In this document: piece by piece, positions 26,501-34,542 of the stretch | Layout: every line of letters starts with the position of its first letter | Numbering within the stretch: the stretch's first letter is position 1 | Assembly (NCBI GenBank): GCA_030950905.1 | Contig: JAUZQQ010000081.1 | Coordinates: forward strand, 1 to 34,542 | Length of the DNA: 34,542 nucleotides | Direction: 5' to 3' | Origin: Mariprofundaceae bacterium | Lineage (GTDB): Bacteria; Pseudomonadota; Zetaproteobacteria; Mariprofundales; Mariprofundaceae | Translations under genes and position numbers: made by a program | Notes under the pieces: generated by a model | Told to the model about the DNA's origin: nothing | Database searches by the model: none | The model's input: the letters and a program-made list of their open reading frames with translations, nothing else

Positions 26501-26716
26501 CGACAAGCGTCCCAACGACAAGCTTTTTAACGACAACTGGTTACGTAAACTGGCCTCAATTTCAGGACGAAGTCGATCAAGGTCAGGTAATGTCCAAGAG
26601 ACCCACGCAACAGCCATGACAAGCAGCAATAACAACAAAAGAAATACGCGGCGACAAGACGATAATACGCATTGAAAGGCATAAAAAACGCTAGCAAAAG
26701 ATTCAGACACAGCCAC
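23573..26716 (-). CDS. yhdP: YhdP-like AsmA-family protein (DUF3971 / AsmA-like C-terminal domain)
   Basis: A 1047-aa protein with one N-terminal transmembrane helix (about 21-42, RRVFLLLLLLLVMAVAWVSW) and a very long periplasmic beta-rich region. The opening LPDLDRLRPEIEASLRNQLS...LGRLSW and the C-terminal MVFRPLQNLDAILDKIPLLRDLIGG fit the YhdP/AsmA group. Those proteins form long grooves thought to carry phospholipids across the periplasm. It is shorter than E. coli YhdP (about 1,270 aa). The start is GTG 26716, or GTG 26710 with better ribosome-site spacing. It lies 50 bases after mlaC in the slot where mlaB often sits, suggesting a shared lipid-transport role. Confidence 0.85.
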   Translation of the reverse strand: MAVSESFASVFYAFQCVLSSCRRVFLLLLLLLVMAVAWVSWTLPDLDRLRPEIEASLRNQLSLKSLSLGRLSWRWRGDLEIHAARLDLLSADARISLQGAEISLVVSIGQLAQGIWLPDQIYIRNGLLKVAFSDHVDDEKIAQQAHSAPWFDSKSSTLIAYENMTLLWQYKQYHRILHHAKGFFSMAQRSVELFSDELNISLMLDDDKQVKMIKASVDRLHLFLQQRVGVQLSPDISAELLLRRKANNKWQVFVSATSATGLLTLPLASFQLPFDQLDIEGEIEGESLWTPSRWSSINFSKLFWQHGKQRIVATAKWEKGMLSLHAKSPYLKMPLLWSWLRPINNDTAWHDWLSSMHDGTAKNTRADITLPWLKPWHKLPAALNNGAFRYHVRSNLSDVDVYLGKKNEFLLHTEASIDLNQDGLHANIKQTTLPNAIGLAYGQLHIPWDTLILNIKAKTKNVDMMRLHRWVDPDGAKELGWQYGKAKGNVDLLWNPVKADPEWAIASLSPITPWLLYIQDQKVTVNAGTIVWQKNKGITGKSVTVETDMLHGTVNFDAKIKNKSWRLGQFSGDFAIPLTRIVTAYHIPITQPSGQFKAHLAFDGDWRGSIILNAAAWDNFLGESKKIGQAMRIGFTAHSLEESGIQINEVVCRDAGFQLRGRGHVNTQGISIELEQIKTRGFRGRLSIVGPRGDKPWRMIVDADYLRRSALPTSIPSRKKEKVDKNWQLKAHIRTFDWQDARMHNIQLTMQSKPLSLGRFSAEIINLGSMALRDVGVRFKMLGKGKIEVGSLSASMNEQSLQLTATLSPLPDGSMRWQGFATTEGDFSRMMRNKAMTKMFSGGKDQILFAGEGVLMRNQPWWQGLRGRLRLRVDEGSIAKGGLLTKLLAITSIADLPALLIGQRKDLTHAGLFYERLQIEATLNNQNLHIHQLAMRSTAMDMAGYGRYNLDKKTIDLTMVFRPLQNLDAILDKIPLLRDLIGGAAHSFIRKVYHMHGAIGNATIEQVTPASAGLPNAGIIEGLLTLPDRWFGGMKTKKSVSDYEKRQ

Positions 26717-26766
26717 CTACTTGGGAGACGCAGTCTCTGATTAAAGAACGTACCGCAAGAAACGTC

Positions 26767-27381
26767 TTATGCAGCATCCTTATCTTTCATTTTTTGAACC
26801 TTGGCTTTAATATCACCCAGCAATACTTTAAAGCCGTTTTTTTTCAAGGCTGATTTAAACTGCTTACGGTAAGTGCCAACCAAACTCACGCCTTCAATTT
26901 TAATATCAAACACGCGCCATCCCATGGTGCTTTGGTACAAACGATAAAACACAGGAATTTCTTTGTTTCCATCAACCACCCAAGACTTGACCAATGCTTT
27001 TTTCTTTTTAAATTGGGTATCAGCATAACGAATGGTTTGGTCACTGTAACTGTCCAAACGGTTGCCGTAGGAACGCTCCAATAGTTCACGAAATGCTGCG
27101 GAAAAGGCTATTTTATCGCTTTCACTCAAATCCCGCCAAGAACGACCAATACTGCCGCGTGCCATTTTACGGTAATCAAATTTATCGGCCACGGCATTGC
27201 TGATTGCAGCGCGATCATCTTCGCTAAGTGCCTTGGGGTCTTGCCGCGCCTTGAGTACATCAATAATACCATTAACGGTGGACTCAACCACTGCTTTTGG
27301 TCCATCATCCGCCATGGCTACGGGTGAAAACGCGAACCACAGGGTCGCGCACAATGCCATGATACTGTATTTTATTGTCAT
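26767..27381 (-). CDS. mlaC: Periplasmic phospholipid-binding protein MlaC
   Basis: Shuttles phospholipids between the outer-membrane MlaA complex and the inner-membrane MlaFEDB complex. The 204-aa product has a signal peptide (about 1-24, ending SPVAMA) and the Tol_Tol_Ttg2 domain with FDYRKMARGSIGRSW, FRELLERSYGNRL and WRVFDIKIEGVSLVGTYRKQF. The C-terminus is lysine-rich (KAKVQKMKDKDAA). AAGGA lies 6 bases before ATG, inside the end of mlaD, two bases separating the genes. Confidence 0.95.
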   Translation of the reverse strand: MTIKYSIMALCATLWFAFSPVAMADDGPKAVVESTVNGIIDVLKARQDPKALSEDDRAAISNAVADKFDYRKMARGSIGRSWRDLSESDKIAFSAAFRELLERSYGNRLDSYSDQTIRYADTQFKKKKALVKSWVVDGNKEIPVFYRLYQSTMGWRVFDIKIEGVSLVGTYRKQFKSALKKNGFKVLLGDIKAKVQKMKDKDAA

Positions 27382-27383
27382 GT

Positions 27384-27839
27384 TTAATCCTTATTGTCTG
27401 GTGAGAAGATATATTTACTCACCAAGTCTTCAATATTGATGGCGGATTCTGTATCTTCTACTTCATCGCCATCAGCCAGTGTTGATTCATCCGCGCCTTG
27501 CGTGATACGAACATAACGCTCGCCAATGATACCTTTGGTGCGAATCGAGGCAATGGCATCGGTGCTGATGCCCACCCCTTCATCAATTTCCATTTGTATG
27601 TAGGCATCATTGTTGTCTTTTAACGAAACCGCAGCCACACGGCCGATGGAAACCCCGGCCAACATCACATCACCGCCAGTGCGAATGCCGCCAGCATCCG
27701 AGAACAAGGCATCAATGGTATAACCTGAAGTCGATAAACCACCAATTTGCCCCAGCTTAATAGCGAGACCTGCAATCGCCACAATGCCGACACAAACAAA
27801 CAAACCAACGATAATTTCAACTTTTCGATACTGTTGCAT
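27384..27839 (-). CDS. mlaD: MCE-domain lipid transport protein MlaD
   Basis: Inner-membrane MCE protein whose hexameric ring sits on MlaE. The 151-aa product has an N-terminal helix (about 8-30, VEIIVGLFVCVGIVAIAGLAIKLG) and one MCE domain (about 35-115, with YTIDALFSDAGGIRTGGDVMLAGVSIGRV and TKGIIGERYVRI). ATG 27839, with GGGG upstream, is preferred to the TTG 27851 used by the track. The length is typical. Confidence 0.95.
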   Translation of the reverse strand: MQQYRKVEIIVGLFVCVGIVAIAGLAIKLGQIGGLSTSGYTIDALFSDAGGIRTGGDVMLAGVSIGRVAAVSLKDNNDAYIQMEIDEGVGISTDAIASIRTKGIIGERYVRITQGADESTLADGDEVEDTESAINIEDLVSKYIFSPDNKD

Positions 27840-27854
27840 AATAAACCCCAAAAA

Positions 27855-28637
27855 TTATAAGAAAAATGATGTAAGAATATAATCAAAGATCAGCACGCTA
27901 ACAGAACTTAAAACCACCGCCTGCGTGGTGGCACGTGCCACGCCTTCGGTGGTTGGTTCTGCACGGTAGCCGTACCAAGTACAGATAATGCCGATCAACA
28001 GGCCAAATACAATGGTTTTAATCCAGCCAATATTTAAATCTTCCATGCGTACTTTGGTCACCATCTCGGCAATAAATGCACCAGAGTTCACGCCCAACAA
28101 ATCAACACCAATGACGTAACCCGCAGCCAGACCAACAACATCAAACAAGGCGATCAACAACGGCAAGGCGATCACAGTGGCAATAATACGCGGCATAATA
28201 ATACGCGCTTTGGGGTTTACAGCCATCATTTGCAAGGCATCGAGTTGTTCTGTTACGCGCATAATGCCAATTTCTGCCGTGATGCTGGAGCCAGCTCGAC
28301 CAATCATCATGAAGGCTCCCAACACAGGCCCTAATTCACGAATTATAGACAAGGCAATAGCCGAGCCAAGCAAAGATTCCGAACCGAATTTTGCAAGCAT
28401 ATAATACCCTTGCAAAGCCAACACCATACCTGTAAAAGCCCCTGTGATGGCAATGATAACCAACGAGCCAACACCCAAAGCGTATACCTGCTGTACAATA
28501 TGTCGGCCTTGCCAAGGGGGTTGAACCAACATCGCCATTGCCGAAAAACCCAAAATATTGGCATCACCCATGCGTTGCAACGTCAACAAGGTGCTGCGCC
28601 CAAGCTTTCCTAACACTTCTATAAGCAAATTAACCAT
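27855..28637 (-). CDS. mlaE: Phospholipid ABC transporter permease MlaE
   Basis: Permease subunit (260 aa) of the Mla transporter. It is mostly transmembrane helices, with the family segments IIAITGAFTGMVLALQGYY, RELGPVLGAFMMIGRAGSSITAEIGIMRVTEQLDAL and the C-terminal YGYRAEPTTEGVARATTQAVV. ATG 28637 lies inside the end of mlaF (8-base overlap), with AGGTGG as ribosome site, consistent with coupled translation. Confidence 0.96.
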   Translation of the reverse strand: MVNLLIEVLGKLGRSTLLTLQRMGDANILGFSAMAMLVQPPWQGRHIVQQVYALGVGSLVIIAITGAFTGMVLALQGYYMLAKFGSESLLGSAIALSIIRELGPVLGAFMMIGRAGSSITAEIGIMRVTEQLDALQMMAVNPKARIIMPRIIATVIALPLLIALFDVVGLAAGYVIGVDLLGVNSGAFIAEMVTKVRMEDLNIGWIKTIVFGLLIGIICTWYGYRAEPTTEGVARATTQAVVLSSVSVLIFDYILTSFFL

Positions 28638-29430
28638 GTGAATCCACCTGCATCAATGTTTCTAGGTAAGGTGTATCGCTGCGCGAAAAAGGAATCGGGC
28701 CATCGGGCTTGCCTTGAATAAATTGCTGCACACGCGCATCGCTGCTGTTGGCAATATGCTCAGCCGTTCCTTCGGCAATGACCCTTCCCTGCCATAGCAA
28801 AATAACCCAATCAGCAATCGCTAGACCTGCAGCAACGTCGTGGGTAACCACCACAGAGGTCATTTTTGTTTTTACGGTAAGTTGTTGGATCAAACGGGTA
28901 ACCACAGCAGCGGCAATGGGATCAAGCCCTGATGTGGGTTCATCAAAAAAAACCAGTTCAGGGTCAGTAATCAACGCTCTGGCAAAAGCCACGCGTTTGG
29001 CCATGCCACCAGACAATTCAGATGGCATTAAATGTTCAAAACCACGCATGCCGACTTGCTCCAGTTTCATGGTTACCATGGTGCGAATCAGCGATTCATC
29101 CAAGTTTGTATGTTCATGCAAAGGAAATGAAACATTTTCATAGACATTCAACGAATTAAGCAACGCCGAATATTGAAACACCATGCCCATGCGCAAACGC
29201 AAGGCGTACAAATGACGTGCGGCCATGCATGTTAAGTCGGAATCGTTATCAAACCAAATGTGGCCTGTACTGGCTTGCTCTAGGCCTGATAACAAACGCA
29301 ATAAGGTTGTTTTCCCCGATCCTGAGCCGCCCATAATCACAGTGGTTTTCTGTTTATGAATATGCAAATCAGTCGGTGCTACGGCAAGAAATTCACCAAA
29401 ACGGCGGCTTAGGTTTTGAACCTTGATCAT
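28630..29430 (-). CDS. mlaF: Phospholipid ABC transporter ATP-binding protein MlaF
   Basis: ATPase (266 aa) that drives MlaE. It has Walker A GGSGSGKTTLL, Q-loop VFQYSALLNSL, signature LSGGMAKRVAFARAL, Walker B VFFDEPTSGLDP and switch His in VVVTHD. The C-terminal extension past the ATPase core fits MlaF. Only 7 bases separate it from the gltD stop, and no promoter is visible there, so it may be co-transcribed with gltBD. Confidence 0.95.
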   Translation of the reverse strand: MIKVQNLSRRFGEFLAVAPTDLHIHKQKTTVIMGGSGSGKTTLLRLLSGLEQASTGHIWFDNDSDLTCMAARHLYALRLRMGMVFQYSALLNSLNVYENVSFPLHEHTNLDESLIRTMVTMKLEQVGMRGFEHLMPSELSGGMAKRVAFARALITDPELVFFDEPTSGLDPIAAAVVTRLIQQLTVKTKMTSVVVTHDVAAGLAIADWVILLWQGRVIAEGTAEHIANSSDARVQQFIQGKPDGPIPFSRSDTPYLETLMQVDSHG

Positions 29431-29437
29431 GGTATCG

Positions 29438-30883
29438 TTATTCTTTGGGCAACGACGAAGGGCGTTGCATCAAGTATTCATCCACCGCATGTGCGGCTTG
29501 ACGACCTTCATTAATGGCACGAACAACCAAAGATTGACCACTGCGCATATCACCAGCGGTAAAAACTTTTTTACCCAATGAGGTTTGGTAGGATGCAGTA
29601 TTTGCTTTCACATTACCACGCTTATCATAATCCACACCCAAATCATCCAACATGCCTTGATGCACAGGGTGCAAAAACCCCATCGCCAACAACACCAAAT
29701 CTGCTTTGATTTCAAACCCGCTGTTTGGCACAGACTGTTTTTGCCAAGCACCATTGTTTTGCTGCCATGTAACGCGTTCACAGCGAATATGGGTGAGCAC
29801 CCCATCATGGCCGCATACTTCAAGGGTATCAATGCCAAACAGCCGTTCACAACCTTCTTCTTGCGACGTCGATGTGCGGTATTTATTCGGCCAATTTGGC
29901 CATGTTTTTAAGGGATCAGGTGCGTCTTCAGGGCGCGGTAAAATTTCAATTTGTGTGATCTTGGCTGCACCGTGACGGTTGGATGTGCCGATACAATCCG
30001 AGCCTGTATCACCACCGCCAATAACCACCACATGCTTGCCATGAGCCGAAATAAAAGGTTGATGTTTAACATTAAACAAACGCTTGGTATTGTTGCGTAA
30101 AAAGTCCATCGCGGCATACACGCCATTCATGGTAGATCCTGCCACGCTATGATGCAACAATCGCGGGTCTTCTGCACCACCTGTTAGTACGATGGCATCG
30201 TAATCATCCAGCAATTGCCGCGCAGGAAACGCCGCGCTACCAATGTGTGCATGGGTGCGAAAATCAACACCTTCGGCACGCATTTGCTGCAAACGACGGT
30301 CAATTATGTTTTTATCAAACTTAAAATTGGGAATGCCGTAACGCATAAGTCCACCAATTTTATCTTCTTTTTCAAACACCACCACATTATGCCCAGCCCG
30401 CGCAAGTTGTTGCGCACAAGCAAGACCAGCAGGGCCTGAACCTACAATGGCTATTTTTTTACCTGTTTTGTGTGGTGCTATTTGAGGGGTGATCCAGCCT
30501 TCTTGCCACCCCCGCGCAGCAATCGCCCATTCAATATTTTTAATCGAAACAGCATCACCAATCAATGTGACTGTACAAGCTTCTTCACATGGGGCTGGGC
30601 AAATACGCCCTGTAAATTCAGGGAAGTTATTGGTTGCATGCAAAACATCCAAAGCTTCTTGCCAACGATCACGGTAGACCAAGTCATTCCAATCGGGAAT
30701 GGTATTGTGAATCGGGCAAGCATCATGACAAAAGGGAATGCCACAATCCATACAGCGTCCACCCTGCGTGGCCATATCTTTGGGCAGTACTGAAAACTCT
30801 TGGTAATGTGTTAAACGATCGGCAACAGGCGCATAGGCGAGATTCTCGCGTGGAAATTCTTTAAACCCAGTTGGCTTACCCAT
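29438..30883 (-). CDS. gltD: Glutamate synthase (NADPH) small subunit
   Basis: Flavoprotein subunit (481 aa) that passes electrons from NADPH to GltB in the GOGAT reaction. The N-terminal iron-sulfur region has two Cys clusters, CMDCGIPFCHDAC and CPAPCEEAC. The FAD-binding GSGPAGLACAQQLARAG follows, then the NADPH-binding GGGDTGSDC, and the C-terminal TAGDMRSGQSLVV closes the fold. All expected Cys are present. ATG 30883 overlaps the gltB stop by 8 bases (ACATGGGTAA), with GAGG 9 bases upstream. Confidence 0.96.
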   Translation of the reverse strand: MGKPTGFKEFPRENLAYAPVADRLTHYQEFSVLPKDMATQGGRCMDCGIPFCHDACPIHNTIPDWNDLVYRDRWQEALDVLHATNNFPEFTGRICPAPCEEACTVTLIGDAVSIKNIEWAIAARGWQEGWITPQIAPHKTGKKIAIVGSGPAGLACAQQLARAGHNVVVFEKEDKIGGLMRYGIPNFKFDKNIIDRRLQQMRAEGVDFRTHAHIGSAAFPARQLLDDYDAIVLTGGAEDPRLLHHSVAGSTMNGVYAAMDFLRNNTKRLFNVKHQPFISAHGKHVVVIGGGDTGSDCIGTSNRHGAAKITQIEILPRPEDAPDPLKTWPNWPNKYRTSTSQEEGCERLFGIDTLEVCGHDGVLTHIRCERVTWQQNNGAWQKQSVPNSGFEIKADLVLLAMGFLHPVHQGMLDDLGVDYDKRGNVKANTASYQTSLGKKVFTAGDMRSGQSLVVRAINEGRQAAHAVDEYLMQRPSSLPKE

Positions 30884-33800
30884 GTGTACGATCCTCTTTG
30901 CTTATTGATGCTTTGGCTTGTGCTGCTTCCATTACCTGCAATGCACGGCGGTAATCGACAGGCATCACACGAACAAACTGTGGCAAATACGAATTCCAAT
31001 CAGCCAGAATTCGTCGTCCTTTGGCAGAATTGGTATAATGCACATGTTTTTGTATCAACAAACGGACAATACGTTGATCGGATTGATTTAATGAATGATG
31101 AATATCGACACGACCATGGGCTTCAAGATCTGCACCTTGATAATCCAGTGCTTCCAGCATCTCAGATTCTGCCAATACAGGCTGCAATTCGACCTGTGCC
31201 ATATTGCAACAAGAAGCAAATGTACCAGCCTCATCCAACACATAAGCGATGCCACCACTCATGCCCGCAGCAAAATTTCGTCCCGTGCTTCCGAGTACCA
31301 GCACTGTGCCACCCGTCATGTACTCGCAGCCATGGTCGCCCACGCCTTCGACCACCGCGACAGCACCCGAATTGCGTACTGCAAAACGCTCCCCTGCGAC
31401 ACCGTTAAAATAACATTCGCCAGCGACCGCACCAAACAATACCGTGTTGCCCACAATAATATTCTCTTCTGCTTTTAAGGTGGATTGCTTGGGCGGGTAA
31501 ATAGCGATACGCCCGCCTGATAATCCCTTGGCGACATAATCGTTGCCTTCACCTTGCAAATCAATGGTTACACCCCGAGCCAACCATGCGCCCAACGATT
31601 GCCCTGCTGTTCCTGTTGCATGAATAACAATGGTGTCTTCAGGTAATCCCTCAAGGCCATGACGGGCGGCGATTTTCCCTGACAACATGGTACCAAAACT
31701 GCGATCCACGTTGTAAATTTTTGTTTCAATGGTGACGGGTGTTTTCGATTCAAGCGCGACTTTGGCTTGTGCTATCAAGCTGTTATCTTTTACCGCATTT
31801 AAGCCATGGTTTTGTGCTTCGCAGTGGTAGGTTGCACTGTCTTGCGCATCATTACGGTGAAACACAGAAGAAAAATCCAGTCCCTGAGACTTCCAGTGTT
31901 TAATGGCATGGTTGGTGTCTAACCTATCAGAACGCCCAATCATGGCATTAAAGGTTTTAAAACCCAGTTGTGCCATGATCTCACGCACTTCTTGTGCTAA
32001 AAAGGTGAAAAAATTCACCACATCTTCGGGCTTACCTGTAAAGTTTTTACGCAGTTTAGGGTCTTGTGTGGCAACGCCAACAGGGCAGGTATTTAAATGG
32101 CCCTTGCGCATCATGATACAACCTTCGGCAACCAAGGCAATGGTACCAAAAGCCACTTCATCAGCACCCAGCAAGGCGGCAATCACCACATCCCGACCCG
32201 TACGCATCTGCCCATCCGCCTGTAAAATAGTGCGGCCACGCAAACGATTGAGAACCAACGTTTGTTGGGTTTCAGCAAGTCCTAATTCCCAGGTGCTGCC
32301 TGCGTGTTTGATGGACGTAAGCGGTGAAGCACCCGTGCCACCATCGTGGCCAGAAATCACCACGTGATCTGCATGTGCTTTTACCACCCCTGCGGCAATC
32401 GTGCCAACGCCGACTTCAGAAACCAGTTTTACGCTAATATCTGCATCTGTATTGGCGTTTTTCAAATCAAAAATTAATTGTGCTAAATCTTCAATCGAAT
32501 AAATATCATGGTGGGGAGGCGGTGAAATCAAGCCAACACCAGGGGTGGAATGACGCACACGACCAATGCGTTGATCGACTTTATGGCCGGGCAACTGGCC
32601 GCCTTCGCCTGGTTTTGCGCCTTGTGCCATTTTAATCTGAATTTGGTCGGCATTGGCAAGGTATTCGATGGTCACACCAAAACGCCCTGAGGCGACTTGC
32701 TTGATCGCCGAGCGCATGGAATCACCATTGGCCATCGGCGTGAAACGTTCGCGTTCTTCACCCCCCTCACCCGTATTGGATTTACCACCCAAACGATTCA
32801 TGGCAATGGCCAAAGTGCTGTGTGCTTCATGCGAAATAGAACCAAAGCTCATCGCCCCCGTAACAAAACGCTTGACGATTTCCGATACAGGCTCCACCTC
32901 ATCCAAGGCGATGGACGTTGTGGGCTTAAAAGCAAACAAACCACGCAAGGTCATTAAGCGACCTGCTTGTTGATCAATACTGGCGGAATATTTTTTATAA
33001 AGCTGATAATTATTAGTGCGTACACTGTGCTGTAAATGGGTGATAGACTCAGGGGTTAATGTATGCTGTTCACCGCGCAAACGCCACGCATATTCACCGC
33101 CAACATCCAATGCCTTTTGATCAACAGCAGTCGGATTATAAGCGTGTCGATGCAAGGTCACCGCTTCTTTGGCTACTTCAGCAAGCCCAATGCCTTCAAT
33201 TTGGGTTACAGTTCCTGTAAAATAGCGTGCAATAAAATCGCTGGACAAGCCCAATGCTTGAAACACCTGCGCACCACAGTATGATTGGTATGTAGAAATC
33301 CCCATCTTGGACATGACTTTGAACAAACCCTTGCCGATAGCTTTGATGTACCGCGCTTTGATCGCATCAAAATCAATACCATCGGGCAGATCACCCCGTG
33401 TTTGCATATCAAACAAGGTTTCAAAAGCAAGGTAGGGGTTGATGGCTTCCGCGCCATAACCCGCCAACGTAGCGAAGTGGTGAATCTCACGCGCTTGCCC
33501 CGTCTCAACAACCAGCCCAGTTTCTGTGCGTTGCCCATGACGAATTAAATACTGGTGTACCGCACTGGTCGCCAGTAAAATAGGGATAGCAATATGGTCT
33601 TCATCTATATCACGGTCAGAAACCACAATAATATTGTAGGCATCATTCACCGCAGCAGATGCCGCCTCACACAGCGCATCCAAGGCTTTTTCCATGCCTG
33701 AGGCTGCCAAATCAGCGGGGTAGCAGCACGACAAACGCTTGCAGCGAAACTTACCCTTTGTAACACCATCAATATGCAATATTTTTTGCATGTCGGTATT

Positions 33801-34542
33801 GCTTAAAATAGGTTGGGTTGCTTCCAATCGAAGGTGGGTATCCACGTCATGCCCCAATAAATTTGGCCGTGGGCCAATAATGCTCGTCAAGCTCATCACC
33901 ATTTCTTCACGAATCGGGTCGATAGGAGGGTTGGTGACTTGCGCAAACAATTGACGAAAATAATTAAACAACGGTTTAGAGCGATTAGAAAGCACGGCCA
34001 ACGGCGAATCATTGCCCATCGAACCCGTACCTTCTTGACCTGATGTGGCCATGGGTGTCAATAAAAATTTTAAATCTTCTTGGCTGTAACCAAAGGCCTG
34101 TTGACGGTGCAATAGCGTTTCATGATTCGGTGTCATCGGCTCAACTTCCGTGGGCAAGGAACTTAAATGAATCTGGGTCTCGGCAAGAATTTTTTGGTAA
34201 TCACGCGCATTGGCCAAGTCATGCTTGAGCTCGTCACCGTTGATAATACGCCCTTGTTCCAAGTCAATAAGAAACATACGGCCGGGCTGCAAACGCCATT
34301 TGCGTACAATATCTTGCTCAGGAATATCAAGCACGCCCATTTCAGAAGCCATGACCACCAAACCGTCTCGGGTTTCTAAGTAACGTGCGGGGCGCAGTCC
34401 ATTGCGATCCAGTGTTGCGCCAATTTGGCGACCATCGGTGAAAGCCACTGCTGCAGGGCCATCCCAAGGCTCCATCACAGCGGCGTGGTATTCATAAAAA
34501 GCACGTCGTTTCGCTTCCATTTGTTGGTTGCCAGCCCACGCT
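30876..34542 (-). CDS. gltB: Glutamate synthase large subunit (5' end missing) with an altered [3Fe-4S] ligand
   Basis: Large GOGAT subunit that makes two glutamates from glutamine and 2-oxoglutarate. About 1,222 residues are visible. The frame stays open to the window edge (AWAGNQQ before the track's Met), so roughly 300 N-terminal residues including the catalytic Cys1 are outside. Present are the end of the amidotransferase domain, the central domain, the FMN/2-oxoglutarate synthase domain (PPPHHDIYSIEDL, SGHDGGTGASPL) and the C-terminal beta-helix (GGRIAIYP, GVGDHGCEYMTGG). The [3Fe-4S] motif reads CIMMRKGHLNTC: the middle Cys of the usual C-x5-C-x4-C is Gly (codon GGC, 32100-32102). The rest is well conserved. 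Confidence 0.96.
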   Translation of the reverse strand, partial: AWAGNQQMEAKRRAFYEYHAAVMEPWDGPAAVAFTDGRQIGATLDRNGLRPARYLETRDGLVVMASEMGVLDIPEQDIVRKWRLQPGRMFLIDLEQGRIINGDELKHDLANARDYQKILAETQIHLSSLPTEVEPMTPNHETLLHRQQAFGYSQEDLKFLLTPMATSGQEGTGSMGNDSPLAVLSNRSKPLFNYFRQLFAQVTNPPIDPIREEMVMSLTSIIGPRPNLLGHDVDTHLRLEATQPILSNTDMQKILHIDGVTKGKFRCKRLSCCYPADLAASGMEKALDALCEAASAAVNDAYNIIVVSDRDIDEDHIAIPILLATSAVHQYLIRHGQRTETGLVVETGQAREIHHFATLAGYGAEAINPYLAFETLFDMQTRGDLPDGIDFDAIKARYIKAIGKGLFKVMSKMGISTYQSYCGAQVFQALGLSSDFIARYFTGTVTQIEGIGLAEVAKEAVTLHRHAYNPTAVDQKALDVGGEYAWRLRGEQHTLTPESITHLQHSVRTNNYQLYKKYSASIDQQAGRLMTLRGLFAFKPTTSIALDEVEPVSEIVKRFVTGAMSFGSISHEAHSTLAIAMNRLGGKSNTGEGGEERERFTPMANGDSMRSAIKQVASGRFGVTIEYLANADQIQIKMAQGAKPGEGGQLPGHKVDQRIGRVRHSTPGVGLISPPPHHDIYSIEDLAQLIFDLKNANTDADISVKLVSEVGVGTIAAGVVKAHADHVVISGHDGGTGASPLTSIKHAGSTWELGLAETQQTLVLNRLRGRTILQADGQMRTGRDVVIAALLGADEVAFGTIALVAEGCIMMRKGHLNTCPVGVATQDPKLRKNFTGKPEDVVNFFTFLAQEVREIMAQLGFKTFNAMIGRSDRLDTNHAIKHWKSQGLDFSSVFHRNDAQDSATYHCEAQNHGLNAVKDNSLIAQAKVALESKTPVTIETKIYNVDRSFGTMLSGKIAARHGLEGLPEDTIVIHATGTAGQSLGAWLARGVTIDLQGEGNDYVAKGLSGGRIAIYPPKQSTLKAEENIIVGNTVLFGAVAGECYFNGVAGERFAVRNSGAVAVVEGVGDHGCEYMTGGTVLVLGSTGRNFAAGMSGGIAYVLDEAGTFASCCNMAQVELQPVLAESEMLEALDYQGADLEAHGRVDIHHSLNQSDQRIVRLLIQKHVHYTNSAKGRRILADWNSYLPQFVRVMPVDYRRALQVMEAAQAKASISKEDRTHG

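Noticed and set aside
30884-31408. 174-aa plus-strand ORF opposite gltB
   Set aside because: It is antisense to well conserved gltB codons, has no recognisable motif and no ribosome site. It is a shadow ORF, as are 31903-32367 and 31095-31478.
1-34542. Mobile elements, prophage, CRISPR, toxin-antitoxin or defence islands
   Set aside because: No transposase, integrase, spacer array or defence gene was found. RatA is named a toxin in E. coli but is a housekeeping-type START protein here with no antitoxin partner.

Overview
The window looks like core chromosome from a free-living, moderately AT-rich, Gram-negative proteobacterium. The gene blocks yfgM-bamB-der, ratA-rnfH, lepA-lepB-DUF4845-rnc-era, mlaFEDC and gltBD point to the Gammaproteobacteria or a close relative such as the Zetaproteobacteria. 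I cannot place it further from sequence alone. I see no insertion sequence, integrase, prophage or CRISPR array.

Layout from left to right. (1) A YbbA-type ABC ATPase (minus strand, cut by the window edge) and tesA (plus) diverge from overlapping start codons. (2) A compact plus-strand operon, yfgM-bamB-der-ratA-rnfH, has a stop/start overlap at all four junctions. It covers envelope biogenesis (YfgM, BamB) and ribosome-related functions (Der, RatA). (3) A long minus-strand block reads, in transcription order, lepA-lepB-DUF4845-rnc-era-priA-mltD. (4) A tRNA with a CAU anticodon and then a plus-strand series follow: a 180-kDa-class NAD-glutamate dehydrogenase, a PAS-PAS-GGDEF-EAL protein, a small degenerate histidine-kinase-like protein, a NarL/GacA-type response regulator, and a thioredoxin reductase gene broken by an in-frame TAA. 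(5) ssb lies on the minus strand. (6) A final minus-strand block reads, in transcription order, gltB (5' end cut)-gltD-mlaF-mlaE-mlaD-mlaC-yhdP-like. It links glutamate synthase to retrograde phospholipid transport (Mla) and an AsmA-family protein.

The most unusual part is the signalling cluster at 18.1-21.7 kb. Three adjacent genes each keep the fold-level sequence of a known signalling family but have lost key active-site residues. The EAL domain has lost nearly all metal ligands while its GGDEF domain is intact. The kinase-like protein lacks the phospho-accepting His and the ATP-binding boxes. The response regulator has Glu in place of the phospho-accepting Asp and His in place of one acidic-pocket Asp. 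My inference is a phosphorylation-independent regulatory module built around c-di-GMP synthesis.

Two further oddities are single-codon lesions in otherwise well conserved genes: the stop in trxB, and Gly in place of a [3Fe-4S] Cys ligand in gltB. Either could be real or a sequence error.
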